DNA from: Entamoeba invadens IP1
Taxonomy: Eukaryota > Evosea > Mastigamoebida > Endamoebidae
DNA: 64,000 bases
Direction: 5' to 3'
Assembly: GCF_000330505.1 (NCBI RefSeq)
Contig: NW_004440383.1
Location: 398,042 to 462,041, forward strand
How positions within the stretch are numbered: position 1 is the first letter of the stretch; the number at the start of each line of letters is the position of its first letter. The position numbers were made by a program, and so were the translations under genes. The notes under the pieces were generated by a model. The model had not been told where the DNA came from. It worked only from the letters and a program-made list of their open reading frames with translations, and ran no database searches. Positions 11,133 to 22,400 of the stretch are shown here, in pieces.

Positions 11133-12516
11133 ATGCTTTCGTTCTTATTACTATTGTGTTTAGTTAATTCCAAAAAGGCATGGATCATTACAGACACACA
11201 CTTCGATAGCAATTACGCAGAAGGCACACCTACAAAGTGTTATACTACCGACTGTTGCCACGAAGACTCTAAACCAAGGCAAGACGCAGAGGAAGCTGGA
11301 CGGTGTGCTTCTTACGAGTGTTATCCACCTCTTAACACGGTCACTTCAGCATTTGATCATATTAGAGAAAACAAAGATCAGAGCGACACTGTCTTTTGGT
11401 TAATGGATGCTGTACCTGGTGATGTCTTGAGTCAGTCAAAAGAGATCAATAAGAATACAATTAAACTTATTGTAGAACAACTTAAACAGAAGCTCCCTGG
11501 CTTTAAAATATATCCAGTCCCTGGTAACCATGATTATTTCTTGAGCTCAAATTGGGAGTTTGTTTCTATTATTTCAAGTATATGGTATATATATTATAAT
11601 GCTATAGTTCATCTGTATCACAGATACGATTAGTAATTTATAGTATAATAATAATATAATTATATAATTATTAATATGTATAACTGGAAGGTATCCTCCA
11701 AAAAGTGAATGGATGCTCTCATTTATGGCAGATTTATTCTCAGAATGGTTATCCACAGAGGCTTTGGAGACATTTAAAATAGCGGGATATTACAACGAAA
11801 TGATTGACACGGACATCCGATTGGTAGCACTGAATCTGGTTTATGTGGATATGTTCTCGATGCACAACGGTCAGTATAAAAGACAAGACCCGGGAAATAT
11901 GGTAGCTTGGTTTAATCAGACTCTGAAAGATGCCAAAGCAAATAACGAGAAAATTCTTTTGATCTCACATGAGTGTATTGGTCTTAAGTCGAATGGACAG
12001 TTTGACTTAGCTCCCGAGTTTAACGCCGACTTCACAACATTAATGGAAGAGTATGGCGACCTTATGATAACGCATTTCTGTGGACATTCACATTATGAGT
12101 CATTCAGACTCTTGCCAAACAGAGAGAACGCCAAGTACTCTTGTTTGGTGAATCCAGCTTTGACATCCTATAAAAGTCTTGACCCCAAGTTTAGGTTGAT
12201 CGAATTTGACAAGAATGGAGTGAAGGATTGGATGACATTTGCTATGAATGTCGAAGAGTGTAACAACATGACAAATGGATATCCTTGGAAGAAGTTATAT
12301 CGTGCAAGTGAGTATTATGGTATCAACGACTATTCTGTTGATGGTCTTAAACAGTTTTATGATAAATTGAGCACAGACAGTTCGCTTTGGAGTAAATTCA
12401 TGAAAGTGTATAGTACCACGAGTTTCTATACATGTGCCGATGACTGTAAAAAAGGTATTTTATGCGCTTTGAATCATTTGACTGAAGAAGAGTACAAAAC
12501 TTGTATGTCGAGTTAA
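11133..12516 (+). CDS. Secreted acid-sphingomyelinase-like phosphodiesterase
   Basis: Two exons, 11133-11557 and 11691-12516, are joined across a 133-nt intron (11558-11690) that starts GTTTGT and ends AAG; the product has 416 residues. A signal peptide (residues 1-13) leads into a calcineurin-like metallophosphatase fold: DTHFD (21-25), MDAVPGD, PGNHD just before the intron, then LISHE and CGHSHYES after it. These are the metal ligands of the acid sphingomyelinase-like family, with the usual first GD replaced by MD as can occur in relatives. Paired cysteines (CYTTDCCH, the C-terminal CADDCKKGILC) fit a secreted or lysosomal enzyme that cleaves phosphodiester or phosphate bonds in lipids or nucleotides. 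The exact substrate is not shown. Confidence 0.86.
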
Positions 12517-12884
12517 TTCAGTTCAATCATACTTTTCATTGTTTTCGTTACTACTTTCTATTTAATAAATAGCATTCTAATATACATATGATATTAAAAT
12601 AATATAATAATAAAACCTCAAACTATGGTTATTATTAATAGTAATAATATGATATAAGAATAATAATGTGATTCTTGGGTTTTTTTTTTTATTACACTTT
12701 TGTAACTCATTATAGTTATATTATAATAATAGTATAGCAATGGGATAGTATATCTTTAAATAAAAATAGCATAAAAAAACGTTTTCTATAAAAATGGCGA
12801 GTCAAACAGACAAAAAAAAATGAATCTTCGCCACGATCCATTAAAAGTTTTAATAAGACGAACTTGAATAAGAAAACAAATCCA
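12517..12884. other. Intergenic region with small AT dyads
   Basis: AT-rich sequence with several dyads around TATAATAATAGTATA near 12720-12735 and a T-tract. GAACT at 12860-12864 lies 21 bases before the ATG of the next small gene. Confidence 0.5.
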
Positions 12885-13082
12885 ATGACTTGTTCATTTT
12901 TGTTCTTTGCAATTTTGGCTGTAGCAAGTGCTTCTGGCAATTTAGACACCAGTTTTTATGTCTCTTTGGGGTGTTTGATTGCGATGATTGTTGTCTTCAC
13001 GGTGTTAATCATTGGGGTTTCTGGAATATATATATTTAAGAAGCTTCGTTCAAAGAACCATGAGTATGAAGCTCTTCAGTGA
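12885..13082 (+). CDS. Very small single-pass membrane protein
   Basis: A 65-residue frame from the ATG at 12885: a cleavable signal peptide (FLFFAILAVASASG), about ten exposed residues, a 25-residue membrane segment (SLGCLIAMIVVFTVLIIGVSG), then a basic and acidic tail ending YEALQ, which contains a YxxL-type sorting signal. Codons upstream to 12864 are in frame but lack an ATG. The GAACT box at 12860-12864 fits this start. Type I topology with a tiny ectodomain is inferred. No family is recognised. Its stop is 97 bases from the convergent pseudokinase gene. Confidence 0.62.
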   Translation: MTCSFLFFAILAVASASGNLDTSFYVSLGCLIAMIVVFTVLIIGVSGIYIFKKLRSKNHEYEALQ

Positions 13083-13178
13083 TAAATAAGTGAATGATTC
13101 ATGTGATTCAATTCGATCTTTGGTATTATACTATAATAGTATTTTATTTAAATTCAAAACTATACGAAAACAGTAGAA

Positions 13179-14447
13179 TTACTGCGAGTAGTCCTTAATA
13201 ATATCGTTGAGCTTCGCCACGATTGTGCTGAAACTGGGTCTTTCAGTCGGAACGTCTTTCAAGCAGAGTTGGATGAGTTCTGGCATTCCATTCGGGAATT
13301 GAGTTGGATTGATGGCTGGCCTTTCTCCTGCACACACCTTTTGTTGAATTTGTGCGTTGGACAAGTCCTTGTATGGTACTTCATTAGTGAAGATATGGAT
13401 CATAGTCATCCCAAATGAGTACACATCAATAGGTAATCCGTGTTCTCTCATTTCCATGACTTCGGGTGCCATATATTGGTATGTTCCTGGACTTTTCTTG
13501 AGCACTTCGCCCTTCCTCAATTTGAAGATAGTAGTCAAGTCGTGCAACTTCACTGTGCATTTCCCTTCATTTGTGATGTCGTGGTGGACCACACGTAATT
13601 TACTCGGCTTAACATTTCTGTGAATGATGTTGTGTGAACTGAGATACATAAGTGCATTCGCACAGTCGGAGCAACATCTCAACAAGAATGGAATACCCAT
13701 CTTCTCCTTCTCCATTAAAGTTTGTAAGTCGCTGACTGTATCTCCATCAAGAAGAATAGTCGATGATGCCAAAATAATGCCAGTCATCCCAAGAATGTCC
13801 GGGTGGTGAATATCTCGATACACATTCTGGATGAATTCATAGTCGTCTTTTTCATATTTATCTTCTATGTTGTATTTGAATGCAACAACACTCTCATTCT
13901 TAACAGTAGAAAGTACTCCATTGATCATTCCAACTCTAAACTGTTCTTCATCAGAAGCTTTCACTAAGTCCTTGTCGTTGTAGGCCGGGACTATACCTTC
14001 TAACTGGAATCGAAGTGCACGGCTGACAATTTCGCCGCCCATCAAAGCCTTTTTCTTTAAGTGGAATTGGACTTGACCAGTCAGACCCATAGTGGCATAT
14101 TGATGGAAGAGTAAAGTGACTTTAATAGTGATGTGGTCACCCTTTTTGAGAGTGAACTTGTTGTTGTCCACAGTCAGTTCGTACTTTGGTGACTCTGCTG
14201 TTTCGACGTTGAGCTTGTAAGTGCAATCAGTCTTGTTCACAAAGCCGATAGTTTCGACCAGTGGGATTCCTTGGATGGCGTAGTTACTTCCAAATGTGAG
14301 CTTTTCAATTTTCTATGTGTTAGTGGATACGAAGAGATTGGATAGAGTCATATTTGGTTATGAACAAACTGGCTCAAGAGAGAGTGCAAATCCCTCGTCA
14401 AAGTATGTTGAGATTGATGAAGAAAGTGGGAGTCCCTTTGATGACAT
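13179..14447 (-). CDS. Cytosolic TMK-like pseudokinase
   Basis: Two exons, 14447-14370 and 14312-13179, joined across a 57-nt GTTTGT...TAG intron (14313-14369), give 403 residues. Residues ~20-150 form a beta-rich MSP-like region (KLTFGSNYA..., VQFHLKKKAL) like the one between membrane and kinase in Entamoeba TMKs. The kinase-like part keeps the Lys of VVAFKY and the YMAPEV of the activation segment, but the glycine loop is degraded, HRD is HRNVKPSKL and DFG is DLT. With the catalytic Asp and Mg-binding Asp-Phe-Gly lost, it is probably inactive and serves as a scaffold. The frame continues open upstream of the chosen ATG without another ATG, so an additional 5' exon is possible. Confidence 0.75.
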
Positions 14448-15298
14448 CTGTTTGTGTTTTTCAAGATGGCCAGAAAGGAACTCAAGTCCAAAAGAATATA
14501 TCAAGAAGTGATTTGGAGTTCCATAAAAATAGCACGAGATGAACGATGTGGTTCTTTTCTAACTCTTTTAACTAGTGTTTAGAATTTGTCATTGCTCGAT
14601 TTTTTCATTTTTCTGGAAATTGTTGTTGGGACGCTTTTGAAAAAGACAGAAGAGGCTCTGTGGAATTCCGAATATACACACTTCGTTCTTTTCCCGTTTG
14701 TTCCTTTGAAGGATTTTAATTGAAAAAATGGTGGTCACCGGCTACACTTGAAATCAAATGATTTGAATCAGGGAAGTTGAACTTCATTAATCTATTTATG
14801 AAGTAGACGAAGATATGTATTATACTCAAAACCATACTAAAATAGTAAATATTTTTATTGATCAGTTACAGTGATCTATTTCAATGACGTCTTCATATCT
14901 ATAGTTTCATTTATAATAAAAATACCATGTTGTGTACTATTTACCCAATGCGAAATATGAAGAGCTTTCCATTGATATGCAAGTGGGCAAAACGCCATTC
15001 TTCGCTCTGAAAACGCATTTGTAGGGTTAATCAGGCATGTTTTCATAAAGCGCAACACGTCACACCAATCCACTGTTTTCAATCCGAAAAGACGGCTAGA
15101 AAGTGACGACCAAAGATAGTGAAAGGGAAGATTGTCCAAGCTGGAAATGCGTGTTTTAAATAAAAAGAAATCCAAATTGGGTAAACCAAATATTCACAAA
15201 ACAAAAAATTTATAAATGAGCAGACAAGTGTGGAACGAACATTCCCAAGAAATTATGTCAAAAACAAGGCACTGTCATCTCATAGTTTATTCGAGTTG
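14448..15298. other. Region between pseudokinase and next small frame
   Basis: It contains the 5' flank of the pseudokinase. A minus-strand frame at 14876-15175 and a plus-strand frame at 14354-14542 are open, but neither has a convincing start, motif or codon pattern. Its composition near 14940-15160 is more mixed than normal intergenic DNA, so a gene remnant or an unrecognised exon is possible. Confidence 0.4.
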
Positions 15299-15562
15299 AT
15301 GAGTCGGATCACACAACACCAAACAGTCTGCTCCAGACGACTGAGTAACATCATTCAAGTCAATACAATCGTTCGGAAGAGTGACATTGAGAAGTATTAT
15401 GACCAAGCCATCGATGATGGTGGAGAGTCTTCATTTAGTTGTGATGCTGAAGTCATGAGGATTCTTTGTTGCAATACTAACTTCGGAAGAGATGTTCTTG
15501 AAATGGAAAATTGTATCAGAGCAACTGTCGAGATGGAAAGGTCCATTACGCCAGCACTCTAA
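15299..15562 (+). CDS. Small hypothetical protein
   Basis: An 87-residue frame from the first in-frame ATG; the frame is open upstream to about 15230. It is polar, with four cysteines and a pattern compatible with a helical domain (SRRLSNIIQVNTIV, EKYYDQAIDDGG). GAAC occurs twice at 15233-15240. Base composition is less AT-rich than its flanks. No family is recognised, and it may be the last exon of a larger gene. Confidence 0.4.
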   Translation: MSRITQHQTVCSRRLSNIIQVNTIVRKSDIEKYYDQAIDDGGESSFSCDAEVMRILCCNTNFGRDVLEMENCIRATVEMERSITPAL

Positions 15563-16949
15563 TATTTCTCTATGTTTATTGATTGTAAATTTCATTTGCT
15601 TTGAAAGACACTTTTTCTGATTTTTTATACTATTTTACGTCAAACCGTTCCATTTGGTTTCATTTGGTTTGATTTACTATTTTTCATTAGTAAAAGTATT
15701 GTTATTATTAGTACAGTGTCATGTAGTGAGATGTTAACGAAAAGAAATGGTAATGACCAAAATAAAAGGAAGTTAAATAATTGAAATTATTGTTTCAATC
15801 CCCGAAATTGAAATGTTATTGTGGCTAAAAAATGGTTTTTTAATGGGAATTACTGGACAACATTTCGTCGTTTTTTTGATAGTTTTTCTTTGTATGATAT
15901 TTTTTTATTTGTTTTTTACTTGTTTTTTTCCGTTTTTTGGTAAAAACGTGTTTTATTCAGGTGTTTAAATATCTGACAATTAGGTTAACAAGTCATAAAA
16001 AAACGAATATCATCAAAAAAATTACAACAGTTAAAATTTTTATAAAAAGATATTTGAATCATTATTTGTTTTGATCGACATTTCTTGATTTTTTCTATAA
16101 TTCATCATTTTTGTGGATATATTCGGGATTCAAACAAAGTTATTTTTTGATTATTGGCAAATAAAAAGATTTGTCACCATTTTGTGCTGATCCGTATCAA
16201 ATTGAACATCGAGAATTACCATTCATTTTATTATACACATGTATTTTTATCCTTATTACTCAAATACTGCGCAAATTGTTGGGAAAGTTATGACAAAAAA
16301 CGACTATTAAAATGCTTTTACAAAATCTACCAAAACGGGTATATTTGTTTTTTTATGAAAAACAAATTCTATAATATAGCTTTTTATGTTATAAAATAAA
16401 TAATATTTATAAGTTGATATTTTTAAATTTTGATGTTTGGTATCTCATAAATATAAGAACTGTTATATAAAAAACCAACCGGCAAACTATAATAATGGTT
16501 CCTAAAAACTATTTAATGGTTTTTCAATGCAAAATTTGTAAAAACAGGACAAAAAACAAAAAAACTGGAATTTACTATAAATTTATGGTTTGCTGGTCTT
16601 TTTTTCTGTGCCAAACTATTTTTTGGATATCTCTATATTAAAGTTTGCCAAGTGTCACCGAGTTACTCAATTATATGTAATCGCGACTCAATAATTTTTA
16701 AAGAAAAATAGAATTACAAAAACTGAACATCAATTCAGTTGATTAACAACTATTTATTGTTTAACAATCAACAAGAAATTCTGAATGTAATCAACACCTT
16801 TATTTTTAAAAAGGATAATCAATATTTATTTCACTGTTGTTTACTAATTATGAACATTAAAAACCAAACAATGTTCGAATTCTTTTTATATCCATCCTTT
16901 CGTATATTTTCTTGACTTATTCCTTCGAAACTAAAAAAGAATAAAAACA
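15563..16949. other. Long AT-rich intergenic region
   Basis: Nearly 1.4 kb of AT-rich sequence with T-tracts and no frame with a coding pattern. The longest open frame (16154-16399, plus) is rich in Lys, Tyr, Phe and Ile, as expected of translated AT-rich DNA, and is not called. No RNA gene, terminal repeat or transposase fragment is seen. Confidence 0.55.
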
Positions 16950-17231
16950 TCAATAAGGATATATTGGCGATAAATTCTCTTCCTCATTATTCTCTTCTTT
17001 CTTTCGTGGTGTACTTTTCTCAAATTCGTTCGTATCCATTTTGCGCCTTTCGATACTTTCAGCGTCTTCTTCTCCACATCCCAAATACAAATAACTGTTG
17101 ATGATATTATTCTGAAAATTCATTTCAGGACCCGACTCGCTGTTTGTTCCTTGACGATCCCCTGTACCCACCACTCTCTCAAACGCATTTTTAATATTTT
17201 GGCCCTTCTTCTTCGCTCCTTCTTGATCCAT
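16950..17231 (-). CDS. Small charged protein sharing a motif with its neighbour
   Basis: A 93-residue frame with a GAACT box at 17239-17243, 8 bases before the ATG. It is hydrophilic and disordered in appearance (Lys/Glu/Asn-rich). Residues 41-50 read NNIINSYLYL, almost the same as NNIMNSYMNL and DNIIDSYMEI in the protein encoded 76 bases upstream on the same strand. The two genes may come from a partial tandem duplication. No enzyme or domain signature is present. Confidence 0.6.
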   Translation of the reverse strand: MDQEGAKKKGQNIKNAFERVVGTGDRQGTNSESGPEMNFQNNIINSYLYLGCGEEDAESIERRKMDTNEFEKSTPRKKEENNEEENLSPIYPY

Positions 17232-17307
17232 ATTTTCAAGTTCTTATGTATTAACTCAAAACCTAACACAAACCATAAAAAGTAAATAATTCAAAAATGT
17301 CACACTT

Positions 17308-18903
17308 CTATTTCTTCTTCTCCATTACCATTGGAACAACTTCTTTCATGTCCACCTTCGACACAACGTCCTCCAGTTCTTCTTGCACTTGGCCCATATG
17401 TGTTTTCACATACTCGCGTTTCTGGTCTTCATTCTCAAACACTCCAGATGTCTCCGCCTGCTTCGTTATTTTCTGTTCCATCACTTTCATCACACCGTTC
17501 TTGATACGTTCAGTCACTTTACTTAATATATGCTCTCTCTTCGCTGATAATTCAACATTTTCTTGCATTTCCTTATTCAAATCGGCTAACGCAAGTATTG
17601 GTGTTCCTTTCCCCATCCAGTGTTTTCCTTCTTCATCGTACTGTTCACGGGTTTCACTTGTACTTTTGTCTTCAATATCATTCCGAATGGTCACCTCCCT
17701 CACCAACACCTCCTCCTTCTTCTCTTGACTGCTCTCTTTCTCACGTCTCTCCTCCTCTTCAATTTCTTTGATTTGTTTTGTCGTCATCTCTTCAAGTTGT
17801 CTCTCAATGGCAGTATTAAAAGGCATTGCAGTTTTATTCTCGCTATTTGTTGATATGTGCTCTACCACTGCTTTATTCGCGATTTGACATTTGAGTGGCG
17901 ATAGTACCTCCGAATCATGTGAATAAGATGATCGATATTGGTCAATATCCTTTTTAACAGTCGAGATGTCCGAAATGGCTGAAGCAAGTTGTTCTGGTTT
18001 TATTGGTTCAGGGCGGTTCTTAAGTATTTCGGAGTGTTCTGCGTTGGATATTTCCATCATTCTCGCCTTACTCATTTCGCTTTTCATTGATATTTGCGAC
18101 GGACTTTGCATTTTGTCGTTTTCATCTTCTTCCATTCTCGCTGTTTTTGCTTTGGGTTGGGCTAAAGGGGAAACATCCTCATAGGACACGTTATTTTCAT
18201 ACATCACTCCATTATTGTGTTCAATTTCCATATACGAATCGATGATATTATCAACACCAACCAATTTCTTGATATCCTCCAAGTCCATTTCCTCTTGTTC
18301 CTTTTCATTAATTTTCTCCGAAAGGAGTGCGGAGTTGACAATCGATTTTCTATTCGGTCTCACACCCTCAAACTGATCGACTTCTTCGATTCTCATTTTC
18401 CGTTTTTGTGGCGCAATATCCTCCAAATCTGCTTCTTCCGGTTTGACATCTTCGAAAGAGTCGTCGTCTTTAACTTCTAACTTTTTCATGGCGGCTTGTT
18501 TCCTAAGTTGTTCTTGTTGTTGTTTTAAGTACTTCTCTTCTTCGGCTCTTTCTTTCTCGATATGTATTGTCAATTCGCCTTTCTCGTATTCATTGAGATT
18601 CATATAACTGTTCATGATGTTATTTTTAATTTCGTCTTCTCTCATATCAGTCGTTTGTTTTGGCGTTCGGTCAATAACACCGTTGTTAATTAACTCGCGT
18701 TCTTCTCTCTCTAAGTTACCAAAGATTCCCGCTACGCTACTTCGAAGTCGTTGTTTATCAACTGGTTTATAGACGGGGACTGTCTTTGTGTCCGGTAAAT
18801 TTTGTTTAATAGCGCTCGTGTATATTTGTGACGGCGGATTGATTATATTGTGTTTGTCCATTGCCAGACGGCGTAAGTCTGAGTAACGACTGTGTCCCTT
18901 CAT
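17308..18903 (-). CDS. Large charged coiled-coil protein with repeated short motifs
   Basis: A single exon of 531 residues, very rich in Glu and Lys, predicted to be disordered and coiled coil, with no signal peptide or membrane segment. Two blocks repeat: NNIMNSYMNL (94-103) followed by FEDVKP (150-155), and DNIIDSYMEI (218-227) followed by YEDVSP near 235; FEGVRP (178-183) lies between. Each FEDV-like motif precedes a basic stretch and an EE pair. The motifs could be docking sites in a scaffold. A GAACT box at 18916-18920 is 13 bases before the ATG. I know no described family for it. Confidence 0.75.
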   Translation of the reverse strand: MKGHSRYSDLRRLAMDKHNIINPPSQIYTSAIKQNLPDTKTVPVYKPVDKQRLRSSVAGIFGNLEREERELINNGVIDRTPKQTTDMREDEIKNNIMNSYMNLNEYEKGELTIHIEKERAEEEKYLKQQQEQLRKQAAMKKLEVKDDDSFEDVKPEEADLEDIAPQKRKMRIEEVDQFEGVRPNRKSIVNSALLSEKINEKEQEEMDLEDIKKLVGVDNIIDSYMEIEHNNGVMYENNVSYEDVSPLAQPKAKTARMEEDENDKMQSPSQISMKSEMSKARMMEISNAEHSEILKNRPEPIKPEQLASAISDISTVKKDIDQYRSSYSHDSEVLSPLKCQIANKAVVEHISTNSENKTAMPFNTAIERQLEEMTTKQIKEIEEEERREKESSQEKKEEVLVREVTIRNDIEDKSTSETREQYDEEGKHWMGKGTPILALADLNKEMQENVELSAKREHILSKVTERIKNGVMKVMEQKITKQAETSGVFENEDQKREYVKTHMGQVQEELEDVVSKVDMKEVVPMVMEKKK

Positions 18904-19458
18904 TCTCTTCTTTTAAGTTCATTTTTTTCTCTTTTTTCCTGTTTTTTCTCTGGGTGATATATATACATTGCTGTTTTTTTTAAATTGTTATTTATATATC
19001 TTACTGCCCATTTCTCCACTTCTCTTTTTTTTGTCGTTTTTTACGTCTCATTTCACTGCTGTTTCTCATTTACTCATTTTTTTGACATTTTTGAGTAATC
19101 ATCTTTTAAAGCCAGAAGACGATTCAGTTGATTGTTTTTTATAGTTCATTATACTATTTTTTATAGTTTTGTTTTATTTTTCTGAAAATTTGATTTGGTT
19201 TAAATAAGAATTTTAAAATACAAAAATTTAAGATGCGATCTTTGGATTTGTTTTTTATCTGATTATTTTTCTTCAAAAACTTTTATACAAATTTCTAATT
19301 GTCTTAAAATTATAATATAGTTCATTTAAACTATTTTTCTAATTTTCAATTGACTTCAAAAATATATTTATTCATCGAAAAATTTTATTAAAAGAGTTTT
19401 AAAAAATATAGTATTCCCACAAACCATTAAAACCCCATATTAAAAACTAAAACAGAGT
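18904..19458. other. Intergenic region
   Basis: T-rich promoter of the charged protein on the left (GAACT at 18916-18920) and the AT-rich 3' flank of the HECT ligase gene on the right. No gene is seen. Confidence 0.5.
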
Positions 19459-22400
19459 TCAATAAAATCCGAACCCAGTGCATTCGCTGATGGCATACAA
19501 CAACTTCTCCTTAAGTATTTCTTTATTGCTGTAATTAGGCAAATCCAGTCTGTTAATGCAAGTATGTGCAGTTGGCAATTTTTCGTCGGGATTGTCGTAC
19601 TTAATAGAACAAATCATGAAAGGGAGTGGATGTCCATCTGCGTCCACCAATTTCTGGAACCCTCCAATCGGGGAATTAGGTGATCCTGTGACAAATTGAA
19701 GGACTTTATTTCGCAACAGTTGATTCATCTCTTCAAGTACACTCCAGAACCAGACTACTTGGAGACTCTCCTCATTATAACTCTCATAGACGCAATTCTT
19801 TTTCAACTCTTTCACGTCAAACTCCTCTCCACAGAACACTTTCTCTAATTCCTTTTCTTCAAACATCTTCACCTTGTCAACTGCTAACACTGAAAACAGC
19901 CCTTTCCCAAACCACTCAACTTGTTTCGCGTATTTAGTGTTATATTTGTATTGAACTAACAGCTCAATGTACTCCTTCTTATTGCTTTCGTTCACTTCCA
20001 AGTCGCCCTCTTTCAACTTGACCTCTTCTACTTTATCACCACGTTTCTCGTCATATACAAAAGTGAGTCCCCATGCACTCACATCACTGTTTAACACGTT
20101 TTGCATCTGTTTGTAAAACTCGGGGTCAACCACTTTTAAATCTTCCACTTCCGTTCTCTTCCCAAGAAGCATTCGTAAGAACGTCAATGAGAATCGCAAA
20201 TTGAGCGTCATGTTATCACATATCATCTTCCCGATCAATTTGCCCACAAACATCATCAACTCCGGTGAACTCATTAAATCGGGTTCTAACACACCGTTTT
20301 CTACTCTAAAGAGTAACGTCTTCTCGTCTACAATGTCTTCAAGTGCAAGTGCATAACACTCTCTCAATAGTCCACCAACATCCTCCCCCGTTTCATTCTC
20401 GAACCTGACCTTAATTAAACAGTCAAAAAGAACCGAATTTCGAAGTTGGGCGTAGAGCGTCTGCAACACTTGTTGTCGCTTCACGGTGACCGTGAGGCGT
20501 TTGTTCCCATTCCGACTTTTGATGGACTTGTACAACTCGTCCATCTTCTTTTCAAATGGATAACAGAACCGTTGTGACTCAAGAAAGTGTAATCCTCGTT
20601 CAAAGACATTCGCGTCGATGATATACAAAAAGTCGATGTAACTTCTGATGGTTCGTAACAATTCAATAATCTTCTTATTCGGATTTTGTGTGTTATTCGT
20701 TAATTCTTTTTGAACCAGTTTCAGTGCAATTTTCAAATCAATTGTCTCGCGTGTTTCTATAATTCTACTAATAAGTGTAGTATAATTTATAGTTTCAATT
20801 TCGTCCATTTTCTTTTCTTTTTGTGCACTTTGTGACGTCTCCATTTTCTCCTTCTTCTCTTTTACCAATGGTATTTCATTTGAAACGTCTTTCTCACCTT
20901 CTTCGTCATTTTCTTCATTGTTCTGTTCATTCACTTCTTCTTCTTGATTCTCAAATTCATTTCCTTGAATCAGTCCTTCCTCTTCACGAGCAAAATATTG
21001 GTCTTGATCCATTCCATTCTCTTCATCATTATATCCGTCAATTCTCTCTTGAAAACGAGGGGGCAAACCTTCATTCCCAATAAAGTACTCTGCAACTCCG
21101 TTTTCATGGTCATTTAACATCCCAAATTGTGGTATTCGATGGTCGTTCATTAAGTGTGGGTTCTGTGGAACAAACATTCCCATAGGCAAATTACCTCCAA
21201 ATAGAGGTGAAGCAAGCTGTGTTCTTCCCAAATCGGCGAAATAGGGGACAAAAGTGTTTCCAGTTCTATTCGGTTGCACAGATTTAACAGTGTTTTGAGT
21301 CAAGTTGATAACGTTTAAGAAATTGAAAAAGTTCTCTTTGCTTGTGCGGTCCATTTCTCCTTCAAACTGCTTTGTATACTCAAACACGATGTCTTCACAT
21401 ATCGTCCTCGTCACTTCACTCATCGCAAAATTTATGCAATCTAACACACCATAGCGCACCTTCTCCCCGATACTCTCCATCACCATTTTCACAACGGTTT
21501 TGTCGTTAAAGTCGACGTAGATACTTCCAAAGTTAAGTAATTTGTCGATCGCATTCCGCTTCGTCCCAACACCAAAGTTACTTTTCACGATAAGTTGGAC
21601 ACACTTCGAAATCATGTCTTTCACTTGTTGTGGCGGGTGGTCGTATTTTTCCAACAAACAATATAAGATACCAACAAACGCATTCACCTTCGTTTCTGAC
21701 TGTTTTGTAATCGCTTTTGTTATGAATTCTTCCACCACCAACACTATAACATTCTTCAAAAACATTTTAGAAGGATCGCTCTTCACAAAGTCCATCAACG
21801 CTACCATACAATACTTCCTCACTTCCTCTGTAGTGGAACTTCCGATGTTCTCAACAAAATTGACGACATTAATTGTCTTGTCTGCTGCAGACAATTCAAT
21901 CAATGAAGGTGATGGTCTGTCATGTCCTTTCTGCTTATTCAAGAACAAGAATACTGGTTCTAACATCGGCAGTCTAACTCTTTTCGTTCGATTGTTCTCA
22001 GAAGCAAGTTGTTCGACTCTTCCTGTTCTTCTCCGTTCTTCTGGATGTTCTTCGTAGTACTGAAGAATCTGTTCAGCCCAGAATTGTTGAGGAATCTGCA
22101 CAAGTGTCTCATAGTTTATTCCGATAGGAAGTTCAATATCACCCATTGAAGGCACATACACTACTCTTCTCTCAACTTGTTGTTGTGGTGTTGATTGTGG
22201 TTGTGTTACTTGTTGAGGACAAGTCGTTGGCGGTTTCACTTGGTCCAAAATCAAGTTGCATTGATCAGACACATCGCCGTTTCCGCGCTCTAATTGTATT
22301 GCGCCATACTCTTTGATAACAGCAATGACTCCAGTGACTCGTCTATTGTCATTATTATTTGAGTAAATGGCGTAGTCATGAACTAATTGTGTGATCACAT

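Noticed and set aside
14354..14542. Plus-strand frame upstream of the pseudokinase
   Set aside because: The minus strand has a canonical intron here that connects in frame to the MSP-like region; both cannot easily be coding.
14876..15175. Minus-strand frame of 99 codons
   Set aside because: It lacks an ATG near its start and has no motif; plus-strand frames in the same place look equally good.
16154..16399. Plus-strand frame of 81 codons in a long spacer
   Set aside because: Composition is that of translated AT-rich DNA with no motif and no upstream promoter box.
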